DNA of 58,549 bases from Lachnospiraceae bacterium. Lineage in GTDB: Bacteria > Bacillota > Clostridia > Lachnospirales > Lachnospiraceae. Made by a program: the position numbers and the translations under genes. This document shows, piece after piece, positions 7,693 through 15,420 of the stretch (the stretch's first letter is position 1; every line of letters starts with the position of its first letter). The notes under the pieces are model-generated. The model had not been told where the DNA came from and ran no database searches. It was given only the letters and a program-made list of their open reading frames with translations. The stretch lies in NCBI GenBank assembly GCA_017395635.1, contig JAFQOE010000053.1:1-58549 (forward strand). Reading direction: 5' to 3'.

Positions 7693-9852
7693 TTACAAAT
7701 GCAATACTCTCTCCTGAATCTCTTGGGTGCGTCCCTGATTCCAAAACTGTGTTCCTATATATCCGCAAGTACGTCTCGCAACATTCATAGTGTCCTCATC
7801 CGTATTACCACAATTCGGACACTTCCAAATAAGCTTTGCCTGCTCCTGTTCAATCTGAATCTCTCCATCAAAACCACACTTTTGACAGTAATCACTCTTA
7901 GTATTCAACTCCGCGTACATAATATTATCATAAATGTGTTGCATAACTGCAATGACCGCATCAATATTATTCTGCATATTTGGAACTTCTACGTAACTTA
8001 CCGCACCACCCGGCGAAAGTTCTTGGAACTTTGACTCAAAGGACAGCTTCTTAAACGCATCTATCTCCTCTGTCACATGGACATGATAACTATTAGTAAT
8101 ATAGTTGCGGTCTGTCACACCCTCAATCAATCCAAAACGCTTCTGTAAGCATTTTGCAAACTTATAAGTAGTAGACTCTAACGGTGTACCATAAATACTA
8201 AAATCAATATTCGTAGCCGCTTTCCATTTGAAGCATGCTGCATTCAATCTCTTCATGACTTCCATAGCAAACGGTGTTGCTTCCGGATTCGTGTGAGAAA
8301 GACCTGTCATATAACGGGTACACTCACAAAGTCCTGCATATCCAAGAGATATAGTGGAGTATCCATTATACAGTAATTTATCTATTGTTTCGCCCTTTTT
8401 AAGACGTGCTAATGCACCATATTGCCAAAGGATTGGTGCTACATCCGAAGGCGTACCCTTCAAACGTTCGTGTCTGCACATCAAAGCTTCATAACAAAGC
8501 TGTAATCTCTCCTCCAAAATATCCCAAAATTTCTCCATATCACCTTCTGAAGAACAAGCCACATCTACCAGATTCAAAGTTACAACACCCTGGTTAAAAC
8601 GACCATAGAACTTAGACTTCTTATCTGCATCATGATACACAGTCAGGAACGAACGACATCCCATACACGGATAGCAGTAACCCTGCTTTAAGTTCTTCAT
8701 CACCTTCTCTGAAATATAGTCCGGCACCATACGTTTTGCCGTACATTTCGCAGCAAGCTTGGTAAGTTCCCAATACTTACTACCTTCTCGAACATTATCT
8801 TCTTCTAACACATAGATTAACTTTGGAAATGCCGGGGTAATATATACACCTTTTTCATTCTTAACACCTAAGATTCTCTGTGTTAACATCTCTTCAATCA
8901 CTAATGCCAAATCATCTCTTGTCTGGCCTTCCGGCACCTCGTTCAAGTACATAAACACGGTAACAAATGGTGCCTGACCATTCGTAGTCATCAATGTGAT
9001 TACCTGATACTGAATCATCTGTACGCCACGTTTAATCTCCTCACGCACACGAAGCTCTGCAATCTTGGCAATCTGCTCATCATCTATTTCTAATCCAGCC
9101 TCTTCAAACTCTTCACGAACCATAATTAAGTATTTCTTACGGCTCACATCCACAAACGGTGCCAAATGAGAAAGCGTAATACTCTGTCCGCCATACTGCG
9201 AGCTGGCAATCTGTGCGATACTCTGGGTTGCAATATTACAAGCTGTCGAAAAACTCTTTGGACGATCAATCATAGTTTCGCTAATAACTGTACCATTCTG
9301 CAACATATCCTCCAAATTCACCAAACAGCAATTATGCATGTGTTGCGCAAAATAGTCTGAATCATGAAAATGAATAATACCTGCTTCATGTGCCTTTACA
9401 ATCTTATCCGGAAGAAGAAATCTCTTAGTAATATCCTTGCTCACTTCTCCAGCCATATAATCACGCTGTACACTATTCACAACAGGATTCTTATTCGAGT
9501 TCTCCTGTTTCACTTCCTCATTATTACATTCAATCAAGCTGAGAATCTGCTCATCCGTCGAATTAGCCTTACGAACCAAAGCACGCTTATATCGATATGT
9601 GATATACTTTCTGGCAACCTCAAAAGACTGGGTCTCCATAATCTCATTCTCTACCAAATCCTGAATCTCTTCCACACTAAAAGTACGATTCATGCTACCA
9701 CAAGTCAAAGTAACCTTCTTAGCGATCTCCTTAATCTGATCCGATGTCAAACGATCTGTTTCAGCTACCTCCTTGTTCGCCTTCTCCACCGCTGCAACAA
9801 TCTTCGTAATGTCGAAGTCCACTTCCGTTCCACTTCGTTTGATAATTCTCAT
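7693..9852 (-). CDS. nrdD: anaerobic (class III) ribonucleoside-triphosphate reductase
   Basis: A 719-residue glycyl-radical enzyme that reduces ribonucleoside triphosphates to dNTPs without oxygen. An N-terminal ATP-cone (about residues 1-90, beginning MRIIKRSGTEVDF) gives allosteric control. The catalytic barrel contains conserved segments such as SDYFAQHMHNC and CMGCRSFL. The C-terminus has a four-Cys zinc site (CQKC and CPNC) and the radical loop RRTCGYIG, with the radical glycine predicted at G697. The activase gene nrdG, often next to nrdD, is not present downstream, where a terminator follows. Upstream are two candidate promoters each with an NrdR-box-like palindrome, so control by the NrdR repressor is likely. 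The length and motifs indicate an intact enzyme. Confidence 0.97.
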   Translation of the reverse strand: MRIIKRSGTEVDFDITKIVAAVEKANKEVAETDRLTSDQIKEIAKKVTLTCGSMNRTFSVEEIQDLVENEIMETQSFEVARKYITYRYKRALVRKANSTDEQILSLIECNNEEVKQENSNKNPVVNSVQRDYMAGEVSKDITKRFLLPDKIVKAHEAGIIHFHDSDYFAQHMHNCCLVNLEDMLQNGTVISETMIDRPKSFSTACNIATQSIAQIASSQYGGQSITLSHLAPFVDVSRKKYLIMVREEFEEAGLEIDDEQIAKIAELRVREEIKRGVQMIQYQVITLMTTNGQAPFVTVFMYLNEVPEGQTRDDLALVIEEMLTQRILGVKNEKGVYITPAFPKLIYVLEEDNVREGSKYWELTKLAAKCTAKRMVPDYISEKVMKNLKQGYCYPCMGCRSFLTVYHDADKKSKFYGRFNQGVVTLNLVDVACSSEGDMEKFWDILEERLQLCYEALMCRHERLKGTPSDVAPILWQYGALARLKKGETIDKLLYNGYSTISLGYAGLCECTRYMTGLSHTNPEATPFAMEVMKRLNAACFKWKAATNIDFSIYGTPLESTTYKFAKCLQKRFGLIEGVTDRNYITNSYHVHVTEEIDAFKKLSFESKFQELSPGGAVSYVEVPNMQNNIDAVIAVMQHIYDNIMYAELNTKSDYCQKCGFDGEIQIEQEQAKLIWKCPNCGNTDEDTMNVARRTCGYIGTQFWNQGRTQEIQERVLHL

Positions 9853-9916
9853 AACAACATTCCCTTTCCTTCTCTTGCTACTAAAACTGCTATAATGTGT
9901 CAGTCATCTTTCTCCA

Positions 9917-9962
9917 ACACAACATCTTGTGCTATTGTAATCCATGCCACAACAAAAAGCAA
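9917..9962 (-). promoter_or_regulatory. nrdD proximal promoter with an imperfect NrdR box
   Basis: Minus-strand TTGCTT (9962-9957), a 17-base spacer and TACAAT (9939-9934) form a good promoter. Immediately downstream, 9932-9917 reads GCACAAGATGTTGTGT on the minus strand, which matches 13 of 16 positions of the known NrdR consensus (ACACwATATATwGTGT). A repressor there would cover the start of transcription. Confidence 0.65.
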
Positions 9963-9987
9963 GGGTGGATTTCTGCCAAATCCACCC
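9958..9987 (-). terminator. terminator or attenuator inside the nrdD leader
   Basis: A perfect ten-pair stem, GGGTGGATTT/AAATCCACCC with loop GGCAG on the minus strand, is followed by TTGCTTTTTG. It lies downstream of the distal promoter and just upstream of the proximal one, so it could end the kinase transcript or attenuate distal-promoter transcripts. Confidence 0.7.
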
Positions 9988-10077
9988 AATTATAACGTAT
10001 TTTCAACCTGCTTATACAAAATACACAATCTTTTTCAGCAATATGACAATTTTTTCTAAGAGTCACGGTTATATTCT

Positions 10078-10124
10078 ACCATATTTTTACATACATATTC
10101 TGTCAAACACAATATATTGTGTTT
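10078..10124 (-). promoter_or_regulatory. nrdD distal promoter overlapped by a perfect NrdR box
   Basis: AAACACAATATATTGTGTTT (10105-10124) is a perfect 20-base palindrome whose core (10107-10122) matches the published NrdR consensus at every position. On the minus strand it runs directly into TTGACA (10106-10101), followed after 17 bases by TATGGT (10083-10078). Repressor binding would block the -35. Confidence 0.75.
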
Positions 10125-10127
10125 CTC

Positions 10128-10727
10128 TTAACCTCTCGTACGTTCCTCAATATAACGCTCAATCAACTCAACTGTCTTCTCAATTCCTAACTTGCTATCA
10201 TTGATACACAAATCATATCCGCGGGAATCGCCCCATTTAACTGCCGAATGACGATTATGATACGCCTTTCTCTTAAGGTCATGGCGTCTCATTTTCTTGA
10301 GAGCCTCTTTATCTGACAAATTAAATTTCTTTTTTACATCTTGCAGTTTTGTCAACTCATCACCAAGAATAAAAATAGTAATCAATCCTTCTCTGCCCTT
10401 CAATACAGACTCCGCACAGCGTCCTACTACTACAAAGGACTCGCCCGAATCAGCTTTCTTTTTCAAAAATTCTGACTGCATATGAAACAATGCATCTTCC
10501 ATAGAGTTTGAATGTCCTCTAACCTTTCTGGAAATAATCGGTATTTTAGGTCTCTCATCATATTTTTCTAAATGTTTCGCATCAATACCATTCTCTTCAG
10601 CAATCTCATCTAACAACGCTCTGTCATACAAATTGATACCCAAATCTTCAGCAACCATCGCTGCAATATGATGTCCGTACGTTCCAAACTCACGACTGAT
10701 TGAAATTATCAACTGTTTATCTCCCAT
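10128..10727 (-). CDS. cytidylate kinase-like family protein
   Basis: A 199-residue P-loop-type nucleotide kinase-like protein of the family seen widely in Clostridia (cytidylate kinase-like, AAA_26 type). It begins IISISREFGTYGHHIAAMVA, where the usual P-loop GxxGxGK is replaced by SREFGTYGHHIA, as is characteristic of this family. It then has INLYDRALLDEIAEENG and VVVGRCAESVL, which are family landmarks. The true substrate of these proteins is not established; CMP phosphorylation is only suggested by homology to Cmk. The start at 10727 is preferred because GGAGG then has a seven-base spacer. The gene ends just before the nrdD distal promoter, so a nucleotide-metabolism link is conceivable but may be chance. 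Confidence 0.85.
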   Translation of the reverse strand: MGDKQLIISISREFGTYGHHIAAMVAEDLGINLYDRALLDEIAEENGIDAKHLEKYDERPKIPIISRKVRGHSNSMEDALFHMQSEFLKKKADSGESFVVVGRCAESVLKGREGLITIFILGDELTKLQDVKKKFNLSDKEALKKMRRHDLKRKAYHNRHSAVKWGDSRGYDLCINDSKLGIEKTVELIERYIEERTRG

Positions 10728-10797
10728 TCCCATTCCTCCTACCTTGTTATACTAATCAATATAATACCATTTAAAGCTATTACAAATCACTACTTTT

Positions 10798-12153
10798 TTA
10801 AAAATATCTCACAAAAATAACCGCCATAGAAATCAGTATAACAATAATCGTGGCCGGCGCTGCTGTCTTACAGTATTTTCCCCATCCGATGGGATAACCA
10901 TTTTTCGCCGCAACCGCTGTTCCTACAACATTAGCAGATGCACCAATCGGAGTTGCGCTACCACCAATATCCGTACCCATTGACAATCCCCATGCAAGTA
11001 CAGATAAATCTGCTCCTGTTGTTGCCGCAAGGCTCTTAATAACCGGTATCATCGTAGCTGCAAACGGAATATTATCCACGAATGCACTGGCAACAGCTGA
11101 TATCCATATAATAATGGCAATCATCACCTTATAGTTTCCACCACTGACATTTCCAATCCATTCAGCAATCACTTCCAATACCCCAGTCTGTTCCAGCCCA
11201 CCTACAACCATGAACAAACCAATAAAGAAAACTAATGTCTTATAATCTACTTTTTTCAAAAGCATGATTGCATCTTTGCCTGCCGTTAACAACGTGGCAA
11301 CCGCAACCACTGCACCAATAAATGCTACCGTCAGATGTGTCATGGCATGCGTAACCAGCAAAACAATCGCAACAGCAAAGATGATAACACTAATCGCCAA
11401 ATCCTTCTTACTCTTAATTGCTTCTTTCGGATTAGGCATCGTCGCCGGATCAATCACTTTTCCATCTTTTGGAATCAATGCTTTTCGATAAACAATATAA
11501 AAATACACCAATATTACAATCAAACTAATTCCCGCAATCACACCTGTATTCATCACAAAATCAGCAAAGGAATACCCAAGAGAAGTACCGATAATGATAT
11601 TGGGCGGATCACCACACATAGTCGCAGAACCACCAAGATTGGCACAGAAAATCTCTGCCAAAATCATAGGAACCGGATTCAATTTCAATAGTTTGGCTAG
11701 TTCCACGGTCACCGCCGCCAAGAACAAAATAACAGTAATACTGTCGATAAACATAGACAAAACTGCCGACATAATCATAAATACAACAAACAAAGGAACC
11801 GGCTTGTAGTTAACCATCTTTGCCAACTTCATACAAAGCCACCTGAAAAATCCCGCTTCTGCCATTCCTTCTACCATCACCATCATACCGGCAATAAAAA
11901 TGATGGTTGCCCAGTTAATTCCTGCTGTGGATTCTTCCGCTCCAACACTATACCAGAAACCAACTGTAAAGATACTGCGCAGATTCAATGTCTCCATAAC
12001 TGCGCTCATGCTCTGCATTCCCACTCCGAACACAAGAACCAGTGTCATAAGTCCACACGCCAAGGTAACAATATGTCTTTCAATCTTATCCATTACCACT
12101 AGCACGAACATTGTGACGAAAATAAGTACTGCCAAAATTTGTGCTGTCAACAT
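10798..12153 (-). CDS. NhaD/ArsB-type (ion transporter superfamily) membrane transporter
   Basis: A 451-residue protein with about twelve hydrophobic segments. Repeated family motifs are visible in both halves: GTSLGYSFADF after GGSATMCGDPPNIIIG, and MGTDIGGSATPIGASANVVG in the second half, as in the NhaD/ArsB/citrate-transporter group where such helical hairpins line the ion path. The substrate could be Na+/H+ exchange, arsenite or a dicarboxylate; the sequence alone does not decide, and no arsenic genes lie nearby. An ATG at 12153 with GGAGGA seven bases upstream is preferred to the GTG two codons earlier. The gene is monocistronic, lying between the cytidylate-kinase-like gene and the tRNA pair. 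Confidence 0.88.
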   Translation of the reverse strand: MLTAQILAVLIFVTMFVLVVMDKIERHIVTLACGLMTLVLVFGVGMQSMSAVMETLNLRSIFTVGFWYSVGAEESTAGINWATIIFIAGMMVMVEGMAEAGFFRWLCMKLAKMVNYKPVPLFVVFMIMSAVLSMFIDSITVILFLAAVTVELAKLLKLNPVPMILAEIFCANLGGSATMCGDPPNIIIGTSLGYSFADFVMNTGVIAGISLIVILVYFYIVYRKALIPKDGKVIDPATMPNPKEAIKSKKDLAISVIIFAVAIVLLVTHAMTHLTVAFIGAVVAVATLLTAGKDAIMLLKKVDYKTLVFFIGLFMVVGGLEQTGVLEVIAEWIGNVSGGNYKVMIAIIIWISAVASAFVDNIPFAATMIPVIKSLAATTGADLSVLAWGLSMGTDIGGSATPIGASANVVGTAVAAKNGYPIGWGKYCKTAAPATIIVILISMAVIFVRYF

Positions 12154-12356
12154 ATGCACGTCCTCCTACCCTCGTACCGTCACTTATGAAACACTAGTAT
12201 GCTAATTTCCCTGTTTCGGGCGGTATGTAATTTGTAATTATTCGTTAGTTATTATATTCCTGTGGTTCCAAAAATAATAGATTAATTTTCCCTAAATTTA
12301 AAGAAGATTTCTATATAAATTTATGCAATTTTTTAATGTTTTTTATTTCTCTAATC
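12154..12356. other. intergenic region upstream of the NhaD-like gene
   Basis: AT-rich. A minus-strand TATAAT at 12256-12251 is a possible -10 for the transporter, but no convincing -35 stands 16-18 bases before it. I see no riboswitch or repeat. Confidence 0.5.
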
Positions 12357-12397
12357 AAAATGAGCGAGCCTTGAAAAATCAAAGACTCGCTCATTTT
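12357..12397 (-). terminator. terminator of the tRNA-Tyr/tRNA-Leu transcript
   Basis: AAAATGAGCGAG (12357-12368) and CTCGCTCATTTT (12386-12397) are perfect complements around a 17-base loop. The symmetric A/T flanks make it usable on both strands. It follows tRNA-Leu by nine bases. Confidence 0.9.
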
Positions 12398-12405
12398 ACA
12401 ATTAC

Positions 12406-12492
12406 TGCCGGCGACCGGAATCGAACCGGTACGGGAGTATAAGTCCCGCAGGATTTTAAGTCCTGTGCGTCTGCCAGTTCCGCCACGCCGGC
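12406..12492 (-). tRNA. tRNA-Leu(TAA)
   Basis: The acceptor GCCGGCG (from 12492) pairs with CGCCGGC, with discriminator A at 12406. The anticodon stem-loop GGACT-TAA-AATCC gives anticodon TAA. A long variable arm (GCGGGACTTATACTCCCGT) and the TTCGATT T-loop are present, as expected of a class II leucine tRNA of 87 bases. No CCA is encoded. Confidence 0.96.
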
Positions 12493-12575
12493 ATTGTGAT
12501 GCCACACCTAGCTCCATAAGCTTACGGTTTCCGTTTCAGGCTACGTCTTACAACTAACCATCATCTGGCATTCAA

Positions 12576-12657
12576 TGGATGGAGGTGGATTCGAACCACC
12601 GAAGCAATATGCAGCAGATTTACAGTCTGTCCCCTTTGGCCACTCGGGAATCCATCC
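12576..12657 (-). tRNA. tRNA-Tyr(GTA)
   Basis: GGATGGA (from 12657) pairs with TCCATCC (12583-12577), with discriminator A at 12576. The anticodon arm CAGACT-GTA-AATCTG gives GTA. There is a variable arm with the bacterial tyrosine pattern and a TTCGAAT T-loop. It is probably co-transcribed with tRNA-Leu, about 80 bases downstream. Confidence 0.95.
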
Positions 12658-12737
12658 ATTTGTTCAGTTCAGTCATCAAATGACCGACTGTCATTATATC
12701 TCAACCACAATTAAATTGCAAGCGATTTTTACTCAAA

Positions 12738-14843
12738 TCACTCCGCCTTCAAAACAATAGCCGAGATCTTAGGCACAGAAACAAATAACTGATTATTCTC
12801 TACTGTATGAATCTTAGGTTCCAGAATATAGCCCTCTTCTGTTGTAAGAATCAACTGTTTCAGTGTATCTCCATTCATCATACCGAGGCGATCTACATTG
12901 AGGCTTAAGTTAACCTCTTCATAGTTGTTGTTCATCACAATGACCATCTTATCCTTACGGTTGAATCTTCCATAAGCAATCACCTTGTGTCCACCATGAA
13001 GAAACAACACAGAACCACGTTTTAACACTTCATTTTCCTTATGAATACGAATAATATCGCGATGGAACAAAATCAAATCTCTGTCCTCATATCCCCAAGG
13101 ATAGGTTCTTCGGTTATCCGGATCCGTCCATCCACACATACCAGCCTCATCACCATAATAAATGGTAGGTGCTCCCGGCCAAGTCATCTGAAACACAACC
13201 GCCTCACGAAGCACACCCTTATTCACATTCTCATTAGCCGCATCCGGTCCCATTGTATGGGTACGTCCCACACGACGATTGGTACGTGTCAAAAATCTTG
13301 AATGATCATGATTCGAAAGCTCATTCATAGCCACTTCCAAAGATTGTCTATGGAATCGACTCATATGGTGCCTCAAAGATCCAATAAATGCATCCGGATT
13401 ACCAAGCAAATCACCACGGAATTCGTCCGAGTGTTTTTCTACACCCGTCAAAAACCATGTGATTGGTTCCATAAATGCATCATAATTCATAACCGTATCC
13501 CACTGATCGCCCTTCAACCAATTATATGGATCTCCGTAATGCTCTGCCAAAATAATGGCATTCGGATTTGCTTCCTTTACCACATTTCTAAAATCTCTCC
13601 AAAACTTGTGATTAAACTCTTCTGAGTGTCCCAAATCCGCAGCAACATCCAATCTCCAACCATCTACATTATAAGGCGGAGAAACCCATTTGCGCCCTAC
13701 TTCTAATATATACTGATAAAGTTCTTCCGAACCTTCGTAATTCAACTTTGGTAATGTATCATGTCCCCACCAGCCATCGTAGGTTGGGTTATAAGGAAAT
13801 GCATACTCATCATGAAACTTGAAGAAATTGTGATAAGGACTATCCTGTGCCGGATAAGCTCCCTTTTCATATCCTTCCTGATTCTCATAAATCAATTCTC
13901 TATCCAGCCATTTATTAAAGGAACCACAGTGATTGAATACACCATCCAAAATAATTTTCATCCCGCGACGATGTACTTCTTCTACAAGTTCACGGAACAA
14001 TTCATTACTGGCTTCCAAATTCTCTTTATTGGTAACACGAGTAATATATCTGGTAGAATTCTTATTCAGCGTATCACCATTTTGCAGGCATTCGCCTTCA
14101 TCCTTCACAATACGGCCAAAATGTGGATCAATATAATCATAATCCTGAATATCATACTTATGATTCGAAGGAGATACGAAAATCGGATTCAAATAAAGAA
14201 CTTCAACACCCAAGTCCTGCAGGTAATCTAACTTATTCATAATACCCTGCAAATCACCACCGTAGAAACATCTAACATCCATGGAATCCGGATATTTGCC
14301 CCAATCCGTAACACGTTTAGTTCCCTCACCAATATAATAGTACTCATTATCTAACACATCATTGCTTTCATCACCATTACAGAAACGATCCACATAAATC
14401 TGATAGAAAATGGCACCTTTCGCCCAGTCAGGTGTTGTAAATCCCGGTGTAATCGCAAAATTATAAGTCGGATTCACACCTGTCTGCACACCAAGTTTAT
14501 TATAATAGCAAACAGAATTACCGGACACGATTTCAAAATAATACTCTATTCTTTCGTGTCCAACCGGAGGTAACGTATAGGCATAATAGTCAAACGCTTT
14601 GTCTGTTTCTTTTATTTCCATTTCATAACGTTCCCCATTACAAATTAAATATACAATATCCACATTGCTCTTTGCTGTACGGAATTTCAAAGTCACTTTG
14701 TCTTCCGGCATCGGCTCCTGCGGAATACAATAATCTCCTGTCCCATCACAAAACAGACATTCCGGACGTAATACCGGCTTATTATTAAAAACGTAATTCA
14801 ATATTTTTTGTGCTTTACTAGAACTCTTAAATGAGTAACTCAT
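12738..14843 (-). CDS. cytoplasmic GH13 alpha-glucan hydrolase (neopullulanase/maltodextrin glucosidase type)
   Basis: A 701-residue GH13 enzyme without a signal peptide, so it acts inside the cell on imported maltodextrins. Residues about 1-130 resemble the CBM34-like N-terminal domain found in neopullulanases. The barrel begins at AIFYQIYVDRFCNGD; the catalytic nucleophile lies in DGWRLDVA, the acid/base Glu in ILAEHYGD and the third acid in LSNHDHSRF. The C-terminal beta domain starts around residue 610. It likely hydrolyses alpha-1,4 (and perhaps alpha-1,6) bonds of dextrins, complementing MalQ and the phosphorylase at 26-34 kb. It is a single gene with its own promoter (14948-14976); the leader contains a GTAAC hairpin repeat 29 bases before the start. 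Confidence 0.93.
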   Translation of the reverse strand: MSYSFKSSSKAQKILNYVFNNKPVLRPECLFCDGTGDYCIPQEPMPEDKVTLKFRTAKSNVDIVYLICNGERYEMEIKETDKAFDYYAYTLPPVGHERIEYYFEIVSGNSVCYYNKLGVQTGVNPTYNFAITPGFTTPDWAKGAIFYQIYVDRFCNGDESNDVLDNEYYYIGEGTKRVTDWGKYPDSMDVRCFYGGDLQGIMNKLDYLQDLGVEVLYLNPIFVSPSNHKYDIQDYDYIDPHFGRIVKDEGECLQNGDTLNKNSTRYITRVTNKENLEASNELFRELVEEVHRRGMKIILDGVFNHCGSFNKWLDRELIYENQEGYEKGAYPAQDSPYHNFFKFHDEYAFPYNPTYDGWWGHDTLPKLNYEGSEELYQYILEVGRKWVSPPYNVDGWRLDVAADLGHSEEFNHKFWRDFRNVVKEANPNAIILAEHYGDPYNWLKGDQWDTVMNYDAFMEPITWFLTGVEKHSDEFRGDLLGNPDAFIGSLRHHMSRFHRQSLEVAMNELSNHDHSRFLTRTNRRVGRTHTMGPDAANENVNKGVLREAVVFQMTWPGAPTIYYGDEAGMCGWTDPDNRRTYPWGYEDRDLILFHRDIIRIHKENEVLKRGSVLFLHGGHKVIAYGRFNRKDKMVIVMNNNYEEVNLSLNVDRLGMMNGDTLKQLILTTEEGYILEPKIHTVENNQLFVSVPKISAIVLKAE

Positions 14844-14871
14844 ATCTATCCTCCACCATGATAGGTATCTT

Positions 14872-14900
14872 CGTAACCATTCAGTACCTTCATAGTTACG
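14872..14900 (-). repeat. GTAAC hairpin repeat, copy in the GH13 leader
   Basis: CGTAACCAT (14872-14880) and ATAGTTACG (14892-14900) form a stem with one mismatch around TCAGTACCTTC. In the transcript (minus) the loop reads GAAGGTACTGA. It starts 29 bases 5' of the GH13 start codon. See the copies at 21863, 41407 and 42093. Confidence 0.75.
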
Positions 14901-14947
14901 ATATCTTCTTAATTTTATTCATGTAACCTAACGCTCACACTTTTGTT

Positions 14948-14976
14948 ATTTTACCTTATTTTTACAAATATAGCAA
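14948..14976 (-). promoter_or_regulatory. promoter of the GH13 gene
   Basis: Minus-strand TTGCTA (14976-14971) and TAAAAT (14953-14948) with a 17-base spacer. Predicted leader is about 98 bases. Confidence 0.65.
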
Positions 14977-15044
14977 CCATCTGTCCGTGAGCAGGTCCCC
15001 ATCATCCAATTTGCCTCTTCCATGCATGGCGTATTTACAAACAA

Positions 15045-15150
15045 GTAAAAAGGACAGCCAACCGATCGACTGTCCTTTCTGGAGAAGGTATTTTTTTGTT
15101 ACTTATGGGGTGTAGCAAAAAAACTATATAATGTATTGGGGGGGTTACAA
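15045..15150 (-). ncRNA. candidate small RNA of about 105 bases with C-rich tracts
   Basis: There is no gene in 14844-15420. On the minus strand TATAAT (15161-15156) has TGAACA 18 bases upstream, which would start RNA near 15149. About 70 bases later a nine-pair hairpin (AAAGGACAG/CTGTCCTTT, 15078-15049) followed by TTTTACTTG forms a clean terminator. The predicted RNA contains seven consecutive C, then CACCCC and CCTTCTCC; such C-rich tracts are how several Firmicute small RNAs pair with Shine-Dalgarno sequences. The alternative is that this is simply the long 3' end of ftsH with its terminator. Confidence 0.4.
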
Positions 15151-15420
15151 GTATTATTATATCCATTTCACTTAAAAAGTGTTCACAAACATTCATTTAT
15201 TTTTAAGAAAGTTTTGTGCAAAACATCAAAAGCAGTTGGGAATAACCCCTTTTCCTCCTCTTTTTTTGTACACATTGCTCAACCACAGCATTTTACTCGT
15301 CTTTTTTTATCAAAATGCACAATACTCTCCAGCCAAAATAGCTGTTGCAATTTTAAAAAATAATCATTTTTTATAAAATAATAACGTCCATTCCTTGCAT
15401 AACCCTACAAATTTTGAAAA

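Noticed and set aside
7571-7768. A 65-codon frame with CPFC overlapping the nrdD 3' end, as a possible NrdG fragment
   Set aside because: It lacks the radical SAM CX3CX2C motif and spans the nrdD terminator; it is an out-of-frame shadow of nrdD.
9364-10059. A 231-codon open frame on the + strand opposite nrdD
   Set aside because: It lies antisense to the strongly supported nrdD, is low in charged residues and high in Ile/Leu/Thr/Ser as antisense frames are here, and has no ribosome site. Similar long antisense frames over the GH13, ftsH and sbcC genes were dropped for the same reason.
12154-12356. Riboswitch upstream of the NhaD-like transporter
   Set aside because: I looked for fluoride, c-di-GMP and Na+-type motifs by eye; none of the conserved cores was present.
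14980-15045. Possible 4.5S/SRP RNA near GGAAGAGGCAAATTGG on the minus strand
   Set aside because: The SRP apical consensus (GGTCAGGTCCGGAAGGAAGCAG-type loop) is not present; only short G/A-rich similarity was seen.
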